Below are positions 35,348 to 42,474 of a stretch of 64,000 bases of DNA, piece by piece. Numbering within the stretch: position 1 is the first letter of the stretch; the number at the start of each line of letters is the position of its first letter. Under the pieces are notes generated by a model that did no database searches, was not told the DNA's origin, and worked only from the letters and a program-made list of their open reading frames with translations. The stretch comes from Bhargavaea ullalensis (GTDB taxonomy: Bacteria; Bacillota; Bacilli; Bacillales_A; Planococcaceae), in the NCBI RefSeq assembly GCF_040545425.1, contig NZ_JBEPLW010000014.1. One strand, given 5' to 3'. Both the position numbers and the translations under genes were made by a program.

Positions 35348-35375
35348 TTGACAAGATCTCGATGCATATGATAAA
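35348..35375 (+). promoter_or_regulatory. Promoter of infC-rpmI-rplT
   Basis: Perfect -35 TTGACA (35348-35353), 16-base spacer and GATAAA (35370-35375). Confidence 0.6.
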
Positions 35376-35381
35376 GTAGTT

Positions 35382-35540
35382 AAGGTTAAGGAATACAGTT
35401 TGTGGTAGAAGAAGAAGCCGCCCGCTTCTCACCTGATCGACGCTTCGGCTGTTGGCAGGTTAGCACCATTGTGACGCTCCGTGCAGGCTTCGCACGGTCA
35501 CATAAGCGGGTGGACATCTTCCATGTCCACCCGTTTTCTT
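35382..35540 (+). promoter_or_regulatory. L20 ribosomal protein leader with terminator
   Basis: The leader contains AGCCGCCCGCTTCTCACC (35416-35433), characteristic of the Firmicutes L20 leader, and ends in a terminator: CGGGTGGACAT (35507-35517) with ATGTCCACCCG (35523-35533), then TTTTCTT. In B. subtilis L20 binds this RNA and promotes termination, giving feedback control of infC-rpmI-rplT. Confidence 0.88.
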
Positions 35541-35625
35541 ATTCGGATTGGCCACGGAGGGAGAGATCCCCGGCGGGCCTACCCAAACCATGTATTCGCG
35601 ATATACTACACGGAGGTGGCTTACG

Positions 35626-36153
35626 ATTAGCAGAGATAACCGAGACAAATTTGTCAATGAGGGCATCCGCTCCCGGGAGCTCCGCATCATCGATCACAAC
35701 GGTGATCAGCTGGGCATTAAAACGCGGAACGAAGCGCTTGAAATTGCTGCACGTGCCAATTTGGACCTGGTCCTCGTCGCACCGAATGCGAAACCGCCTG
35801 TAGCCCGGATCATGGACTATGGGAAGTTCAAATTCGAGCAGCAGAAGAAAGAACGCGAAGCACGCAAAAACCAGAAAGTCATCAACATCAAGGAAGTCCG
35901 CCTGAGCCCGTCGATCGACGAGCATGACTTCCAGACCAAGCTCCGCAACGCCATCAAGTTCCTTGAACACGGGGACAAGGTGAAAGCGTCCATCCGTTTC
36001 CGCGGCCGGGCGATCACCCACAAGGAGATCGGCCAGCGCGTCCTCGAACGCTTTGCAGAGGAATGCAAGGAAGTCGGAACGGTCGAACAGCGTCCGAAGA
36101 TGGAAGGCCGCAGCATGTTCCTTCAGATGGCGCCGATCAACGAAAAGAAATAA
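35626..36153 (+). CDS. infC: Translation initiation factor IF-3 (AUU start)
   Basis: A 175-residue IF-3 that binds the 30S subunit and discriminates initiator tRNA and start codons. The N-terminal domain (FVNEGIRSRELRIIDHNGDQ), linker (YGKFKFEQQKKEREARKNQK) and C-terminal domain (IKFLEHGDKVKASIRFRGR) are intact. The only start with a good ribosome site (GGAGGTG, seven bases upstream) is ATT at 35626-35628, matching the AUU start of infC in B. subtilis and E. coli, which lets IF-3 limit its own synthesis. An in-frame ATG at 35590 has no ribosome site. Confidence 0.95.
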   Translation: MSRDNRDKFVNEGIRSRELRIIDHNGDQLGIKTRNEALEIAARANLDLVLVAPNAKPPVARIMDYGKFKFEQQKKEREARKNQKVINIKEVRLSPSIDEHDFQTKLRNAIKFLEHGDKVKASIRFRGRAITHKEIGQRVLERFAEECKEVGTVEQRPKMEGRSMFLQMAPINEKK

Positions 36154-36181
36154 ACCTGCAAAGGATTGGGAGGATCACGAA

Positions 36182-36382
36182 ATGCCAAAAATGAAAACAC
36201 ACCGCGGTTCCGCAAAACGCTTCAAGCGCACAGGTTCCGGCAAACTGAAGCGCGGCCGTGCATACACAAGCCACTTGTTCGCCAACAAATCGACGAAGCA
36301 GAAGCGCCACCTGCGCAAATCGACGCTCGTTTCCAAAGGCGACTTCAAACGCATCAAATCCATGCTCACATACATGAAGTAA
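36182..36382 (+). CDS. rpmI: 50S ribosomal protein L35
   Basis: A 66-residue, very basic ribosomal protein. MPKMKTHRGSAKRFKRTGSG and RHLRKSTLVSKGDFKRI are the family hallmarks, and the length is standard. ATG 36182 follows TTGGGAGGA. It lies between infC and rplT in the universally conserved order, under the L20 leader. Confidence 0.98.
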   Translation: MPKMKTHRGSAKRFKRTGSGKLKRGRAYTSHLFANKSTKQKRHLRKSTLVSKGDFKRIKSMLTYMK

Positions 36383-36425
36383 TTCAGAATCCACACACAC
36401 AACGAAACACCAGGAGGGAAAACCA

Positions 36426-36785
36426 ATGCCACGCGTAAAAGGCGGTACAGTGACGCGCAAGCGTCGTAATCGAGTTCTTAAACTTGCAAAAGGCTACTAC
36501 GGTTCGAAACATACACTCTACAAAACAGCTAACCAACAGGTCATGAAGTCCCTGCAATATGCATACCGTGACCGTCGCCAGAAAAAGCGCGACTTCCGCA
36601 AACTGTGGATCGCACGTATCAACGCGGCTGCACGCCTGAACGGCCTTTCCTACAGCCGTCTCATGCACGGCCTCAAAGTTGCGGGCATTGACGTCAACCG
36701 GAAAATGCTGGCTGACCTCGCCGTAACGGACGAGAAGGCTTTCGCACAACTTGCGGACGCTGCGAAAAAAGCTGTCAACAACTGA
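36426..36785 (+). CDS. rplT: 50S ribosomal protein L20
   Basis: A 119-residue basic ribosomal protein, an early 23S rRNA-binding assembly protein and autoregulator of this operon. MPRVKGGTVTRKRRNRVLKL, AKGYYGSKHTLYKTANQQVM and the globular end (LNGLSYSRLMHGL) are typical. ATG 36426 follows AGGAGGGAAA. A strong terminator ends the operon at 36795. Confidence 0.98.
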   Translation: MPRVKGGTVTRKRRNRVLKLAKGYYGSKHTLYKTANQQVMKSLQYAYRDRRQKKRDFRKLWIARINAAARLNGLSYSRLMHGLKVAGIDVNRKMLADLAVTDEKAFAQLADAAKKAVNN

Positions 36786-36794
36786 TTCTCAAAG

Positions 36795-36824
36795 AGCCGG
36801 CGGTTTATCCCGCCGGCTTTTTTT
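36795..36824 (+). terminator. Terminator of infC-rpmI-rplT
   Basis: AGCCGGCGG (36795-36803) pairs with CCGCCGGCT (36810-36818), then a T7 run. Confidence 0.92.
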
Positions 36825-36867
36825 GCACTTATTTCCTCCGGCTTGTCCGAAGAAAAGGAGACCCCGA

Positions 36868-37137
36868 ATGGAAAATGTTTTGATCACATGGGTCGGCATC
36901 ATGTCACTTTACGGATTTACCCTGATGGGCCTGGACAAGCGGCGGGCAAAACAAAAGCAGTGGCGGATCCCGGAAAAGACACTCTGGACCGTGGCGCTGC
37001 TCGGCGGCGGAATTGGAAGTTATCTCGGCATGCAGGTGTTCCGCCACAAAACGCTGCACACGTCATTCCGACTCGGCTTTCTCTCTCTCTCGCTTTTTTA
37101 CGCAGGGGTCTGCCTCTGGCTGAAAGTTTCCGCATGA
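36868..37137 (+). CDS. ysdA: YsdA-like DUF1294 membrane protein
   Basis: An 89-residue membrane protein of the DUF1294 family. Hydrophobic segments lie at about residues 2-22 and 68-85. The family core GLDKRRAKQKQWRIPEKTLW followed by LLGGGIGSYLGMQVFRHKT is conserved. ATG 36868 has AAAAGGAGA upstream. Found directly after rplT, as ysdA is in B. subtilis. Function unknown. Confidence 0.9.
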   Translation: MENVLITWVGIMSLYGFTLMGLDKRRAKQKQWRIPEKTLWTVALLGGGIGSYLGMQVFRHKTLHTSFRLGFLSLSLFYAGVCLWLKVSA

Positions 37138-37185
37138 AAAAAGCGGGGAGGTTCCGCCATCAAGCGGTACCGCCTTGCTTCATCA
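37137..37185. terminator. Imperfect bidirectional terminator between ysdA and ysdB
   Basis: AAAAAAGC..GGTTCCGC pairs with GCGGTACCGCCTTGCTT with a few mismatches, between two convergent genes. Confidence 0.55.
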
Positions 37186-37555
37186 ATTGTTCGATCGGAT
37201 TTTTCCAGCTGATTTTGGCATTCGGATAATTCATTTTGATTTCGCTTTCGAGAAAGAGGAAATCCTCTCTTGTAAATCCTTGTAGTTTCGTTTCATCCCG
37301 CACCCAGACAAAGATGGAAACGACTTCAAATGCCTCCGTTGTCGTGCCAAGGTACTTTTCACCTTCGAACATGGCCCCTTTATACGTGATGAAAAAGTTC
37401 TTTCTGACGTTCTTCACATCATCGTAAAAATAATAGCGCTCCTGCTCGTAGGCATCATCGAGCTTGCGCTTCGGATCGGTGAGATACCGCACGCCCCGGT
37501 AAAAAAGATAAATGATAAGCGCAATAACCGCCACGCGGATGATCAAAGCCACCAT
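37160..37555 (-). CDS. ysdB: YsdB-like SigW-regulated protein
   Basis: A 131-residue protein with one N-terminal membrane segment (about residues 2-20, ALIIRVAVIALIIYLFYRG) and a soluble domain rich in charged and aromatic residues (QERYYFYDDVKNVRKNFFI, FVWVRDETKLQGFTREDF). Position after ysdA and topology match B. subtilis YsdB, a SigW-controlled protein of unknown function. ATG 37555 follows AGAGGGGG. A SigW promoter matching the consensus exactly lies 35 bases upstream, so cell-envelope stress induction is well supported. Confidence 0.88.
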   Translation of the reverse strand: MVALIIRVAVIALIIYLFYRGVRYLTDPKRKLDDAYEQERYYFYDDVKNVRKNFFITYKGAMFEGEKYLGTTTEAFEVVSIFVWVRDETKLQGFTREDFLFLESEIKMNYPNAKISWKNPIEQLMKQGGTA

Positions 37556-37589
37556 GCTGCCCCCTCTGCACATACGTATTCTCTTTGTA

Positions 37590-37615
37590 TACGGACGGAA
37601 AGCGGATTGGTTTCA
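37590..37615 (-). promoter_or_regulatory. SigW promoter of ysdB
   Basis: On the minus strand TGAAAC (37615-37610), exactly 16 bases, then CGTA (37593-37590): a perfect match to the SigW consensus TGAAAC-N16-CGTA. Confidence 0.85.
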
Positions 37616-37646
37616 AGATATTCAAAAAAAGTTGGGGGATGTTCAG

Positions 37647-38132
37647 ATGAAGCTGCAAAAAATGTTCCAGATGCAACACGAACTGGACCGGTATATCGAA
37701 CAGGTGAACGGAGTGGAAGGGGAGCTGTTCCAGAAGAAAGTGCTGGCGCTCACCGTGGAACTCGCCGAGCTGGCCAATGAAACCCGGTGCTTCAAGTTCT
37801 GGAGCCGCAAAGGGCCTTCTCCGGATCCGGTCATCCTGGAGGAATACGTGGATTCGGTTCATTTCCTGCTGTCGCTCGGAATCCTGCAGGGGCTTGACGG
37901 ACTGGAGGAATGGCCGGAGGGGGACGTTGCCGGCGATCTCACGTCGCTGTTCCTTCTCGCGCAAGGGCGGATCCTGAAGTTTGCGGACAACCCGTCACCG
38001 GAGAATTACCGGGAAATCTGGATAGCCTACCGCGCAATCGCCCGGGAACTCGGTTTCGGGACAGAAGCCATTGTGGATGCGTATGAAAGCAAAAATGAAG
38101 AGAATTACAATCGTCAGCGGCAGGGCTACTGA
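37647..38132 (+). CDS. Dimeric dUTP diphosphatase (MazG-like, all-alpha)
   Basis: A 161-residue all-helical NTP pyrophosphatase of the dimeric dUTPase type (COG4508-like), hydrolysing dUTP to dUMP and limiting uracil in DNA. The metal-binding helix ELAELANETRCFKFWS (near residues 40-55) with ExxE and the partner motif EEYVDSVHFLLSLG are present, and DAYESKNEENYNRQRQGY closes the protein. ATG 37647 has GGGGG upstream. It is divergent from ysdB, whose SigW promoter lies just upstream on the other strand. Substrate preference for dUTP is by family. Confidence 0.88.
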   Translation: MKLQKMFQMQHELDRYIEQVNGVEGELFQKKVLALTVELAELANETRCFKFWSRKGPSPDPVILEEYVDSVHFLLSLGILQGLDGLEEWPEGDVAGDLTSLFLLAQGRILKFADNPSPENYREIWIAYRAIARELGFGTEAIVDAYESKNEENYNRQRQGY

Positions 38133-38165
38133 AAAGAGCGGGACAATATTTGATCCGCCGAAAAG

Positions 38166-38206
38166 AAGCAAGGAACCCGAATTTTCGGCGGTTCCTTGCT
38201 TTCTGT
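38166..38206. terminator. Bidirectional terminator after the dUTPase gene
   Basis: Perfect 12-bp stem AAGCAAGGAACC (38166-38177) with 38190-38201, between convergent genes. Confidence 0.82.
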
Positions 38207-38225
38207 TTGATTAAGAGGCGCTTTT

Positions 38226-39281
38226 TCAACCTTGTTGGATGGAAATATGGCCGTTGTCTGTTTCAAGCCGGACGGTATGGGAGCCGCTGCCGAAAGATTG
38301 TTCCGATTCGCTGCTTCCAAAAATATCCGGCTTGGCGTGGGTCGACCGGACCCGGATCACGGCATCCTGCGGCATTATGCGGGTCAGGACCCGGATGCTG
38401 CCGTTGGCGGTCTTCAGGTGGATGTTCCGGTCAAGATGGTCCGCGCTCAGCTCAATCCGGCCGTTATCGGTTTTTGCGGTTACATTTCCGTTGATGTCCG
38501 ACAGAGTGATCCGTCCGTTGTCCGTTTCCGCAGCCAGATGATCGGCCCGGATGTCACTCAGTTCAATCCGCCCGTTGTCCGTAACGGCGGCAAATGAATC
38601 CGCTTCAATTTTGGACATTTCGATGCGCCCGTTGTCTGTCCGGGCAGACAGCGTGCCGAACGCGCAGGCTCTCATGCCGATCCGCCCGTTGCGGCTTTCC
38701 GCAGTCAGGGTCTTGGACAATAGATTCTCCGCAGAAATGATTCCGTTCGCCGTCTGGAGCCTCATCGATTCATACAGCTTTTTGGGAAGATGGGCGACAA
38801 GCCGGACAGGGCGGGAGACGCTGCGGCGAAACCAGCTGGTAAGGGTGGGGTTGCCTTTAAGGGAGATGAGCAGCTGGTCATCCGTTACATCGGCATCAAA
38901 TTTTACTTCACTCTGATCCCCGATCAATTCAAACCGGGTCACCGCATCATCGGAAGGCATGAGTTTCAGCTCTCCGACCCGGAGATCCGCAACCACCCGG
39001 CTGTATTCCTTTTGTCCAAGGCGGACAAGTTCATAGCGGGCGTCCTGCCGGCCGGTCACAGCTTCCTGTTCCGCAGCTGCGTATTCCGGATAGGCGGACA
39101 GGATGTCGCGGGCAATTTCATCAGCCTTGCCGAGCGAAGCGGCAATGTCCTGTTCACTTTTTCCCTCGCGCATACCCTCTTCAAAGTACTCATCCAGGTC
39201 CTGGAGAATATCCGTGCGCTCCTCTGCGGGAAGTCTGCCAAGTTCCCGCTGAAGTTCTTCCAGAAACGCTTTTTTGTCCAT
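38226..39281 (-). CDS. DUF1700 (HAAS) plus DUF4097 beta-repeat protein
   Basis: A 351-residue protein. The N-terminal HAAS/DUF1700 helix bundle (about 1-70: FLEELQRELGRLPAEER, DILQDLDEYFEEGM) is followed by a DUF4097 putative adhesin-like beta-helix in which a 20-residue unit with the core TDNGRIELSDI recurs about five times between residues 195 and 300. No signal peptide or TM segment is seen. ATG 39281 overlaps the stop of the padR gene, so the two are coupled, a common pairing in Firmicutes where PadR controls DUF1700/DUF4097 proteins. Often linked to envelope stress; role unknown. Confidence 0.85.
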   Translation of the reverse strand: MDKKAFLEELQRELGRLPAEERTDILQDLDEYFEEGMREGKSEQDIAASLGKADEIARDILSAYPEYAAAEQEAVTGRQDARYELVRLGQKEYSRVVADLRVGELKLMPSDDAVTRFELIGDQSEVKFDADVTDDQLLISLKGNPTLTSWFRRSVSRPVRLVAHLPKKLYESMRLQTANGIISAENLLSKTLTAESRNGRIGMRACAFGTLSARTDNGRIEMSKIEADSFAAVTDNGRIELSDIRADHLAAETDNGRITLSDINGNVTAKTDNGRIELSADHLDRNIHLKTANGSIRVLTRIMPQDAVIRVRSTHAKPDIFGSSESEQSFGSGSHTVRLETDNGHISIQQG

Positions 39282-39595
39282 CAGTTGATCCCCCCGATTA
39301 ATTCATTCACTTTTTGGCTGAACTCCCGCCACTCTGCCAGCAGTTCCTCCAGGTAGCCTCTGCCTGCGTCCGTCAGCCTGTAATACTTCCTCGGCGGCCC
39401 TTCACTCGAATCCATTTGATAAGTATCGAAATAGCCTTCTTTTGTCAGCCGGCGCAACACGGTATAGACGGAGCCTTCCGAAACAGCGATCGCCCCGGAA
39501 ATGACCTGGACGAGTTCATAGCCGTACCGGTCCTTTCTGCTGAGAAGAGAAAGAACACAGAGGTCGAGCACGCCTTTTTTAAACTGGACGTTCAT
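39281..39595 (-). CDS. PadR family transcriptional regulator
   Basis: A 104-residue PadR-s1 regulator: winged helix with KKGVLDLCVLSLLSRKDRYG, YELVQVI and SEGSVYTVLRRLTKEGYFDTY, followed by GPPRKYYRLTDAGRGYLEEL and a dimerisation helix. ATG 39595 follows AAGGAGG. Its TGA overlaps the next start by one base. A 23-base palindrome just downstream of its promoter is a good candidate for its autoregulatory operator. Confidence 0.92.
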   Translation of the reverse strand: MNVQFKKGVLDLCVLSLLSRKDRYGYELVQVISGAIAVSEGSVYTVLRRLTKEGYFDTYQMDSSEGPPRKYYRLTDAGRGYLEELLAEWREFSQKVNELIGGIN

Positions 39596-39613
39596 GGCCG
39601 AAGCCTCCTTCAA

Positions 39614-39674
39614 GGTACTGTTCAACGAACAGTACCGATGAATTAACTGTAGCATCACTACTGTTCATTGGCAA
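39614..39674 (-). promoter_or_regulatory. padR promoter and palindromic operator
   Basis: On the minus strand TTGCCA (39674-39669), 17 bases and TACAGT (39651-39646). Immediately downstream are two perfect inverted 10-base arms, GGTACTGTTC (39614-39623) and GAACAGTACC (39627-39636), separated by AAC. Extra half-sites (TACTGTTC, AGTACTG) lie at 39659-39681. PadR would block transcription start by binding here. Confidence 0.8.
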
Positions 39675-39683
39675 GTACTGTGC

Positions 39684-39715
39684 GAAAAAAACGGCAGCCG
39701 AAGATCAGCTGCCGA
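39684..39715 (-). terminator. Terminator of thpR, overlapping its stop
   Basis: On the minus strand CGGCAGC pairs with GCTGCCG, followed by a T7 run; the stem includes the thpR stop region. Confidence 0.8.
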
Positions 39716-40253
39716 GCATAAAGGAACGGACCGTTTCATACTTCGGGTTGAGGGCAGGATGAATGGTGAACAGTTGAAAGGATTGAACGGAAACGGAAAT
39801 CGGTCCGAGCGGTTCGGGCGAAAATTCAAGCCGTTCGTCGGTCTTTCTTTTTTTCGCGATGGTGACATGGGGAGTAAACTGCTTACCCTCCGGTGGCAGG
39901 CCGAGCGATCGGCCCACCGCACGCGTTACATCCTGCTGAAGCAGTTGCAGCGGCCGGCTTTCTTCAAGACCGAGATAGACGACCCTCGGCCCGGTCTTTG
40001 GACCGAAGAAGTCAAAGCGGTCGAGCCGGATTTCAAAGGGCCGGTGGCTGAGCGCCGCTTCCTGAAGGGATTCTTCCAGGTCCTCCAGCTTCTGCTCATC
40101 CATGCTGCCGATGAAAAAGAGCGTCACGTGCAAATCATCGGGATGGGGAATAGCCTTATATCGTTCCCGGAGATTTTCGGACTGTTGAAATTGGCCGGCA
40201 ACCGGATGCACCTGCTTGGGCATCCGAATCCCGACAAAGTAATGGGCGGGCAT
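39705..40253 (-). CDS. thpR: RNA 2',3'-cyclic phosphodiesterase ThpR (LigT family)
   Basis: A 182-residue 2H phosphoesterase. Both HxT catalytic motifs are present, HVTLFF at H42/T44 and HVTIAK at H129/T131, in the spacing usual for ThpR/LigT. These enzymes open 2',3'-cyclic phosphates and reversibly join tRNA halves in vitro; the cellular substrate is unclear. ATG 40253 has AAAGGAGC upstream. Monocistronic, with a terminator that overlaps the stop. Confidence 0.92.
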   Translation of the reverse strand: MPAHYFVGIRMPKQVHPVAGQFQQSENLRERYKAIPHPDDLHVTLFFIGSMDEQKLEDLEESLQEAALSHRPFEIRLDRFDFFGPKTGPRVVYLGLEESRPLQLLQQDVTRAVGRSLGLPPEGKQFTPHVTIAKKRKTDERLEFSPEPLGPISVSVQSFQLFTIHPALNPKYETVRSFMLGS

Positions 40254-40448
40254 TTGCTTTGCTCCTTTCCGGGGTTTCACGTCTAACCTTTATTGTAGCC
40301 GTATTCAGCCGAAACAACCAAATCGGCAAAATATCCGATTCATTTATTCATCAAACACAGTTGAATGTAAAAATAAATGAAGCCTTCTGCGGAGCGTGCT
40401 ATGATGAAGAAGAGAAAAACCTTGGTGAAGAATGAAGGAGGGGGCCGG

Positions 40449-40889
40449 GTGAACTGGGATCAAAGGGCATTCGGGCATCGGTTGCGTGCGCTCCGGGAAC
40501 AGCTCGGTCTGTCGATGCTGGCGTTCGGCCGTGAAATCGGCACATCCGCCAGCAGGATTAAGCACTGGGAGGAAGGGAAAAGTGCGCCGACTGCCGGATG
40601 GGTCGTCAAGATCAGTGGCCGCTTCGGCGTTTCGGCAGACAGTCTGCTCATGGGAGAAACGGAAGAGGGCGAAGAACGGGATCCCGGGCTGCCCATGGCT
40701 GTCCGTCAAAAAACGGATTCCCTGGAACATCTGCTGGAGATGATGGAAGCCCTTCCGGATCATGAATTTGCGGGAGTGGGCGGGAAAGAGCGGATGATTC
40801 TTGAGATTTCATCCAGGCTGCCTGTGTTATCACACGGAGATCTCAATGAAATTTTTGTGCTGACAGCGTTGAAATCCCGCTCGCGTTAG
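40449..40889 (+). CDS. XRE family helix-turn-helix regulator
   Basis: A 146-residue protein with an N-terminal Cro/C1-type HTH (FGHRLRALREQLGLSM, GREIGTSASRIKHWEEG, ISGRFGVSADSLLMG) and a C-terminal helical tail of about 70 residues (QKTDSLEHLLEMMEALP) that may mediate dimerisation. I place the start at GTG 40449 behind AAGGAGGGGG; the frame extends to ATG 40377 without a ribosome site. No phage genes are nearby, so a chromosomal regulator is more likely than a prophage repressor. Target unknown. Confidence 0.8.
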   Translation: MNWDQRAFGHRLRALREQLGLSMLAFGREIGTSASRIKHWEEGKSAPTAGWVVKISGRFGVSADSLLMGETEEGEERDPGLPMAVRQKTDSLEHLLEMMEALPDHEFAGVGGKERMILEISSRLPVLSHGDLNEIFVLTALKSRSR

Positions 40890-40907
40890 CAAGAACCGGC
40901 ATCGCTG

Positions 40908-40937
40908 TTGGACAGGAGCCGGGCCATCCCTTAAGAT
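40908..40937 (+). promoter_or_regulatory. SigA promoter of the 40972 gene
   Basis: TTGGAC (40908-40913), 18-base spacer and TAAGAT (40932-40937). Confidence 0.6.
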
Positions 40938-40971
40938 GGAACGAGACGACCAGGGTAGAGGAGGAGATCGA

Positions 40972-41646
40972 ATGAAATTATACCAGGTGCGCAAGGGACA
41001 GTTCGTCTTCTATGAGAACGAACTGTACAAAGTGTACTCCATCAACCCGCTGGCCAGAAAATCGGTTCACATGTACAGAGTGAAGGACATGGAACAGGCC
41101 ACGGGCAAAGCGGATGAACTCACTTATCACCGTCCGCAGCATATGGACTCATTCATGTTCTACGGCAAACGCTATACGCTTCGGGAGGACCGGGAGCCGG
41201 AAGTCGACGGTTTTGTGCTGGTGACCAAGCCGGATCCCGAGCCGATGAGCCACTATGGGCTCAACGAATTTGAGAAAGTGGATCAGCTGGAAGGGAAAAC
41301 GGTTCTCACCTCGCGTCAGAATATCATTAAGCGCAAAGAATTCATCGTCATGTCCGATGGCATGGACGAGGGCGCACGCGATATTTCCTACCAGAACCCG
41401 GAGATCGTGACCGAGGACCAGCTGGAGGCGGACAGGCGACTTGAGCGCAAGCTGTCCCGGGAACAGGAGATCCAGCCGAACATCGGCGACATTTACCTGA
41501 ACCTCCATGACGGCAGCCGTTCGATGGTCGTGGCAGTCGTGGAAGACGACGTCTATCTAGGCCACGGAGAAAAATTCCCGATCCGGGAGCTGCTCAACTC
41601 TGATCATTGGACACTCGTTTATGTGAATACGGATTTCGTCCTGTAA
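40972..41646 (+). CDS. Unrecognised 224-residue cytoplasmic protein
   Basis: I do not recognise this family. The product is soluble, charged and without TM or signal segments. The N-terminus (QVRKGQFVFYENELYKVYSI) and C-terminus (LHDGSRSMVVAVVEDDVYLG) each look like a small beta-barrel (SH3/KOW-like) segment, joined by an acidic, helix-prone middle (EDQLEADRRLERKLSREQE). ATG 40972 has an excellent GAGGAGG ribosome site, its own promoter and a strong terminator, so it is a real monocistronic gene. Codon use matches neighbours. Confidence 0.85.
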   Translation: MKLYQVRKGQFVFYENELYKVYSINPLARKSVHMYRVKDMEQATGKADELTYHRPQHMDSFMFYGKRYTLREDREPEVDGFVLVTKPDPEPMSHYGLNEFEKVDQLEGKTVLTSRQNIIKRKEFIVMSDGMDEGARDISYQNPEIVTEDQLEADRRLERKLSREQEIQPNIGDIYLNLHDGSRSMVVAVVEDDVYLGHGEKFPIRELLNSDHWTLVYVNTDFVL

Positions 41647-41653
41647 ACATGGG

Positions 41654-41688
41654 ATCCCCCGGCCGATTTGAGGCCGGGGGATTTTTTT
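41654..41688 (+). terminator. Terminator after the 40972 gene
   Basis: Perfect 11-bp stem ATCCCCCGGCC (41654-41664) with 41672-41682, then a T7 run. Confidence 0.93.
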
Positions 41689-41689
41689 A

Positions 41690-41838
41690 GGCTGAACGGC
41701 CCGCTCCGCTTTTGTTTCGTCTGGCTGCGGGCGGTAGGGGCTCGGGGTCACAAGCCATGCCGCGCCGCGGATCAGGATCCGCTCTGCGTCCTGTCTTGTG
41801 CCCGACGCCCCTGATCAACCGCCCTCCGCTTTTGTTAG
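41690..41838. repeat. Intergenic structured repeat, copy C (CCGCTTTTGT family)
   Basis: Third copy of the element at 2222-2470: CCGCTCCGCTTTTGTTT at the left edge, GGGTCACAAGCC, a palindromic middle (GCGGATCAGGATCCGC, 41767-41782), GTCTTGTGCC and CCCTCCGCTTTTGT at the right edge. It lies between a terminator and the 3' end of ypsA. Confidence 0.7.
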
Positions 41839-42395
41839 TCCCATTTTTCTGTTTGCATGTCTTCGGCGGTGAGTTGGAGGTCGAAGGCGTTGAGGGTGAG
41901 GAGTTCGAAGTCGCCGGCATCGGCGCGTTGTTCGGCGAGGCGTTTCATCCACTTGGGAGAGCCTTCGTTCTCCTCATCATATACGAACAGGATGCCGTCT
42001 GAGTTGCGGAGGAGGAATTTGTCGCGCTCTGAAAATTGCCACGGAGCTTCATACGGCCGGTTGGTGAGCACGGTCGTGAAATCAGCCTGTGCCATGACGG
42101 ATTCGAATGCGGCTTTTTTATTGTCGTTCCATTTTTCTTCCTGTCCGAGGAATGGCAGGATGACGGCAACCTGGAGCCCGGGATAGTCCTCCTGAAGTTC
42201 GAATGCCTCTTCGGCCGCCCATGTTTCCACGCCGGGCTGTCCGCTGATGATCACCCACTCAAGCCCTTCATCTTCGATCAGCCCACGCATCCGGTCGGAC
42301 AGCGCCCGCTTGATGACCGCCACGCCGGGGTGTTTGTCATTGAAGATTCCAAGTTCGTGCGGTTTGTAGCCTGTCACCACAAGGCGCTTCAGCAT
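41835..42395 (-). CDS. ypsA: YpsA-like DUF1273 protein (SLOG superfamily)
   Basis: A 186-residue Rossmann-like protein of the DUF1273/YpsA family, similar in size to B. subtilis YpsA. Family segments LVVTGYKPHELGIF, EWVIISGQPGVETWAAEEA, VILPFLGQEEKWN and RNSDGILFVYDEENEGSPK are present; the last two form the nucleotide-binding pocket typical of SLOG proteins. YpsA has been linked to cell division. ATG 42395 follows AAAGGATGA. A terminator 45 bases upstream belongs to the RNA encoded just before it. The gpsB and rnpB genes that neighbour ypsA in B. subtilis are not here. Confidence 0.92.
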   Translation of the reverse strand: MLKRLVVTGYKPHELGIFNDKHPGVAVIKRALSDRMRGLIEDEGLEWVIISGQPGVETWAAEEAFELQEDYPGLQVAVILPFLGQEEKWNDNKKAAFESVMAQADFTTVLTNRPYEAPWQFSERDKFLLRNSDGILFVYDEENEGSPKWMKRLAEQRADAGDFELLTLNAFDLQLTAEDMQTEKWD

Positions 42396-42439
42396 ATGGA
42401 TCATCCTTTCGTCGATGATGTATGTATTGAGCATATAAT

Positions 42440-42471
42440 AAAAACGGCCAGCCCGATGGACGGACTGGCCG
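42440..42471 (-). terminator. Terminator of the ncRNA upstream of ypsA
   Basis: On the minus strand CGGCCAGTCCG pairs with CGGGCTGGCCG (one G-T pair), followed by TTTTT. Confidence 0.88.
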
Positions 42472-42474
42472 GTG

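Noticed and set aside
37236..37427. Small plus-strand frame inside ysdB
   Set aside because: Shadow of ysdB with no ribosome site.
40449..40889. Prophage repressor
   Set aside because: The XRE protein has no phage integrase, Cro partner, or structural genes near it.
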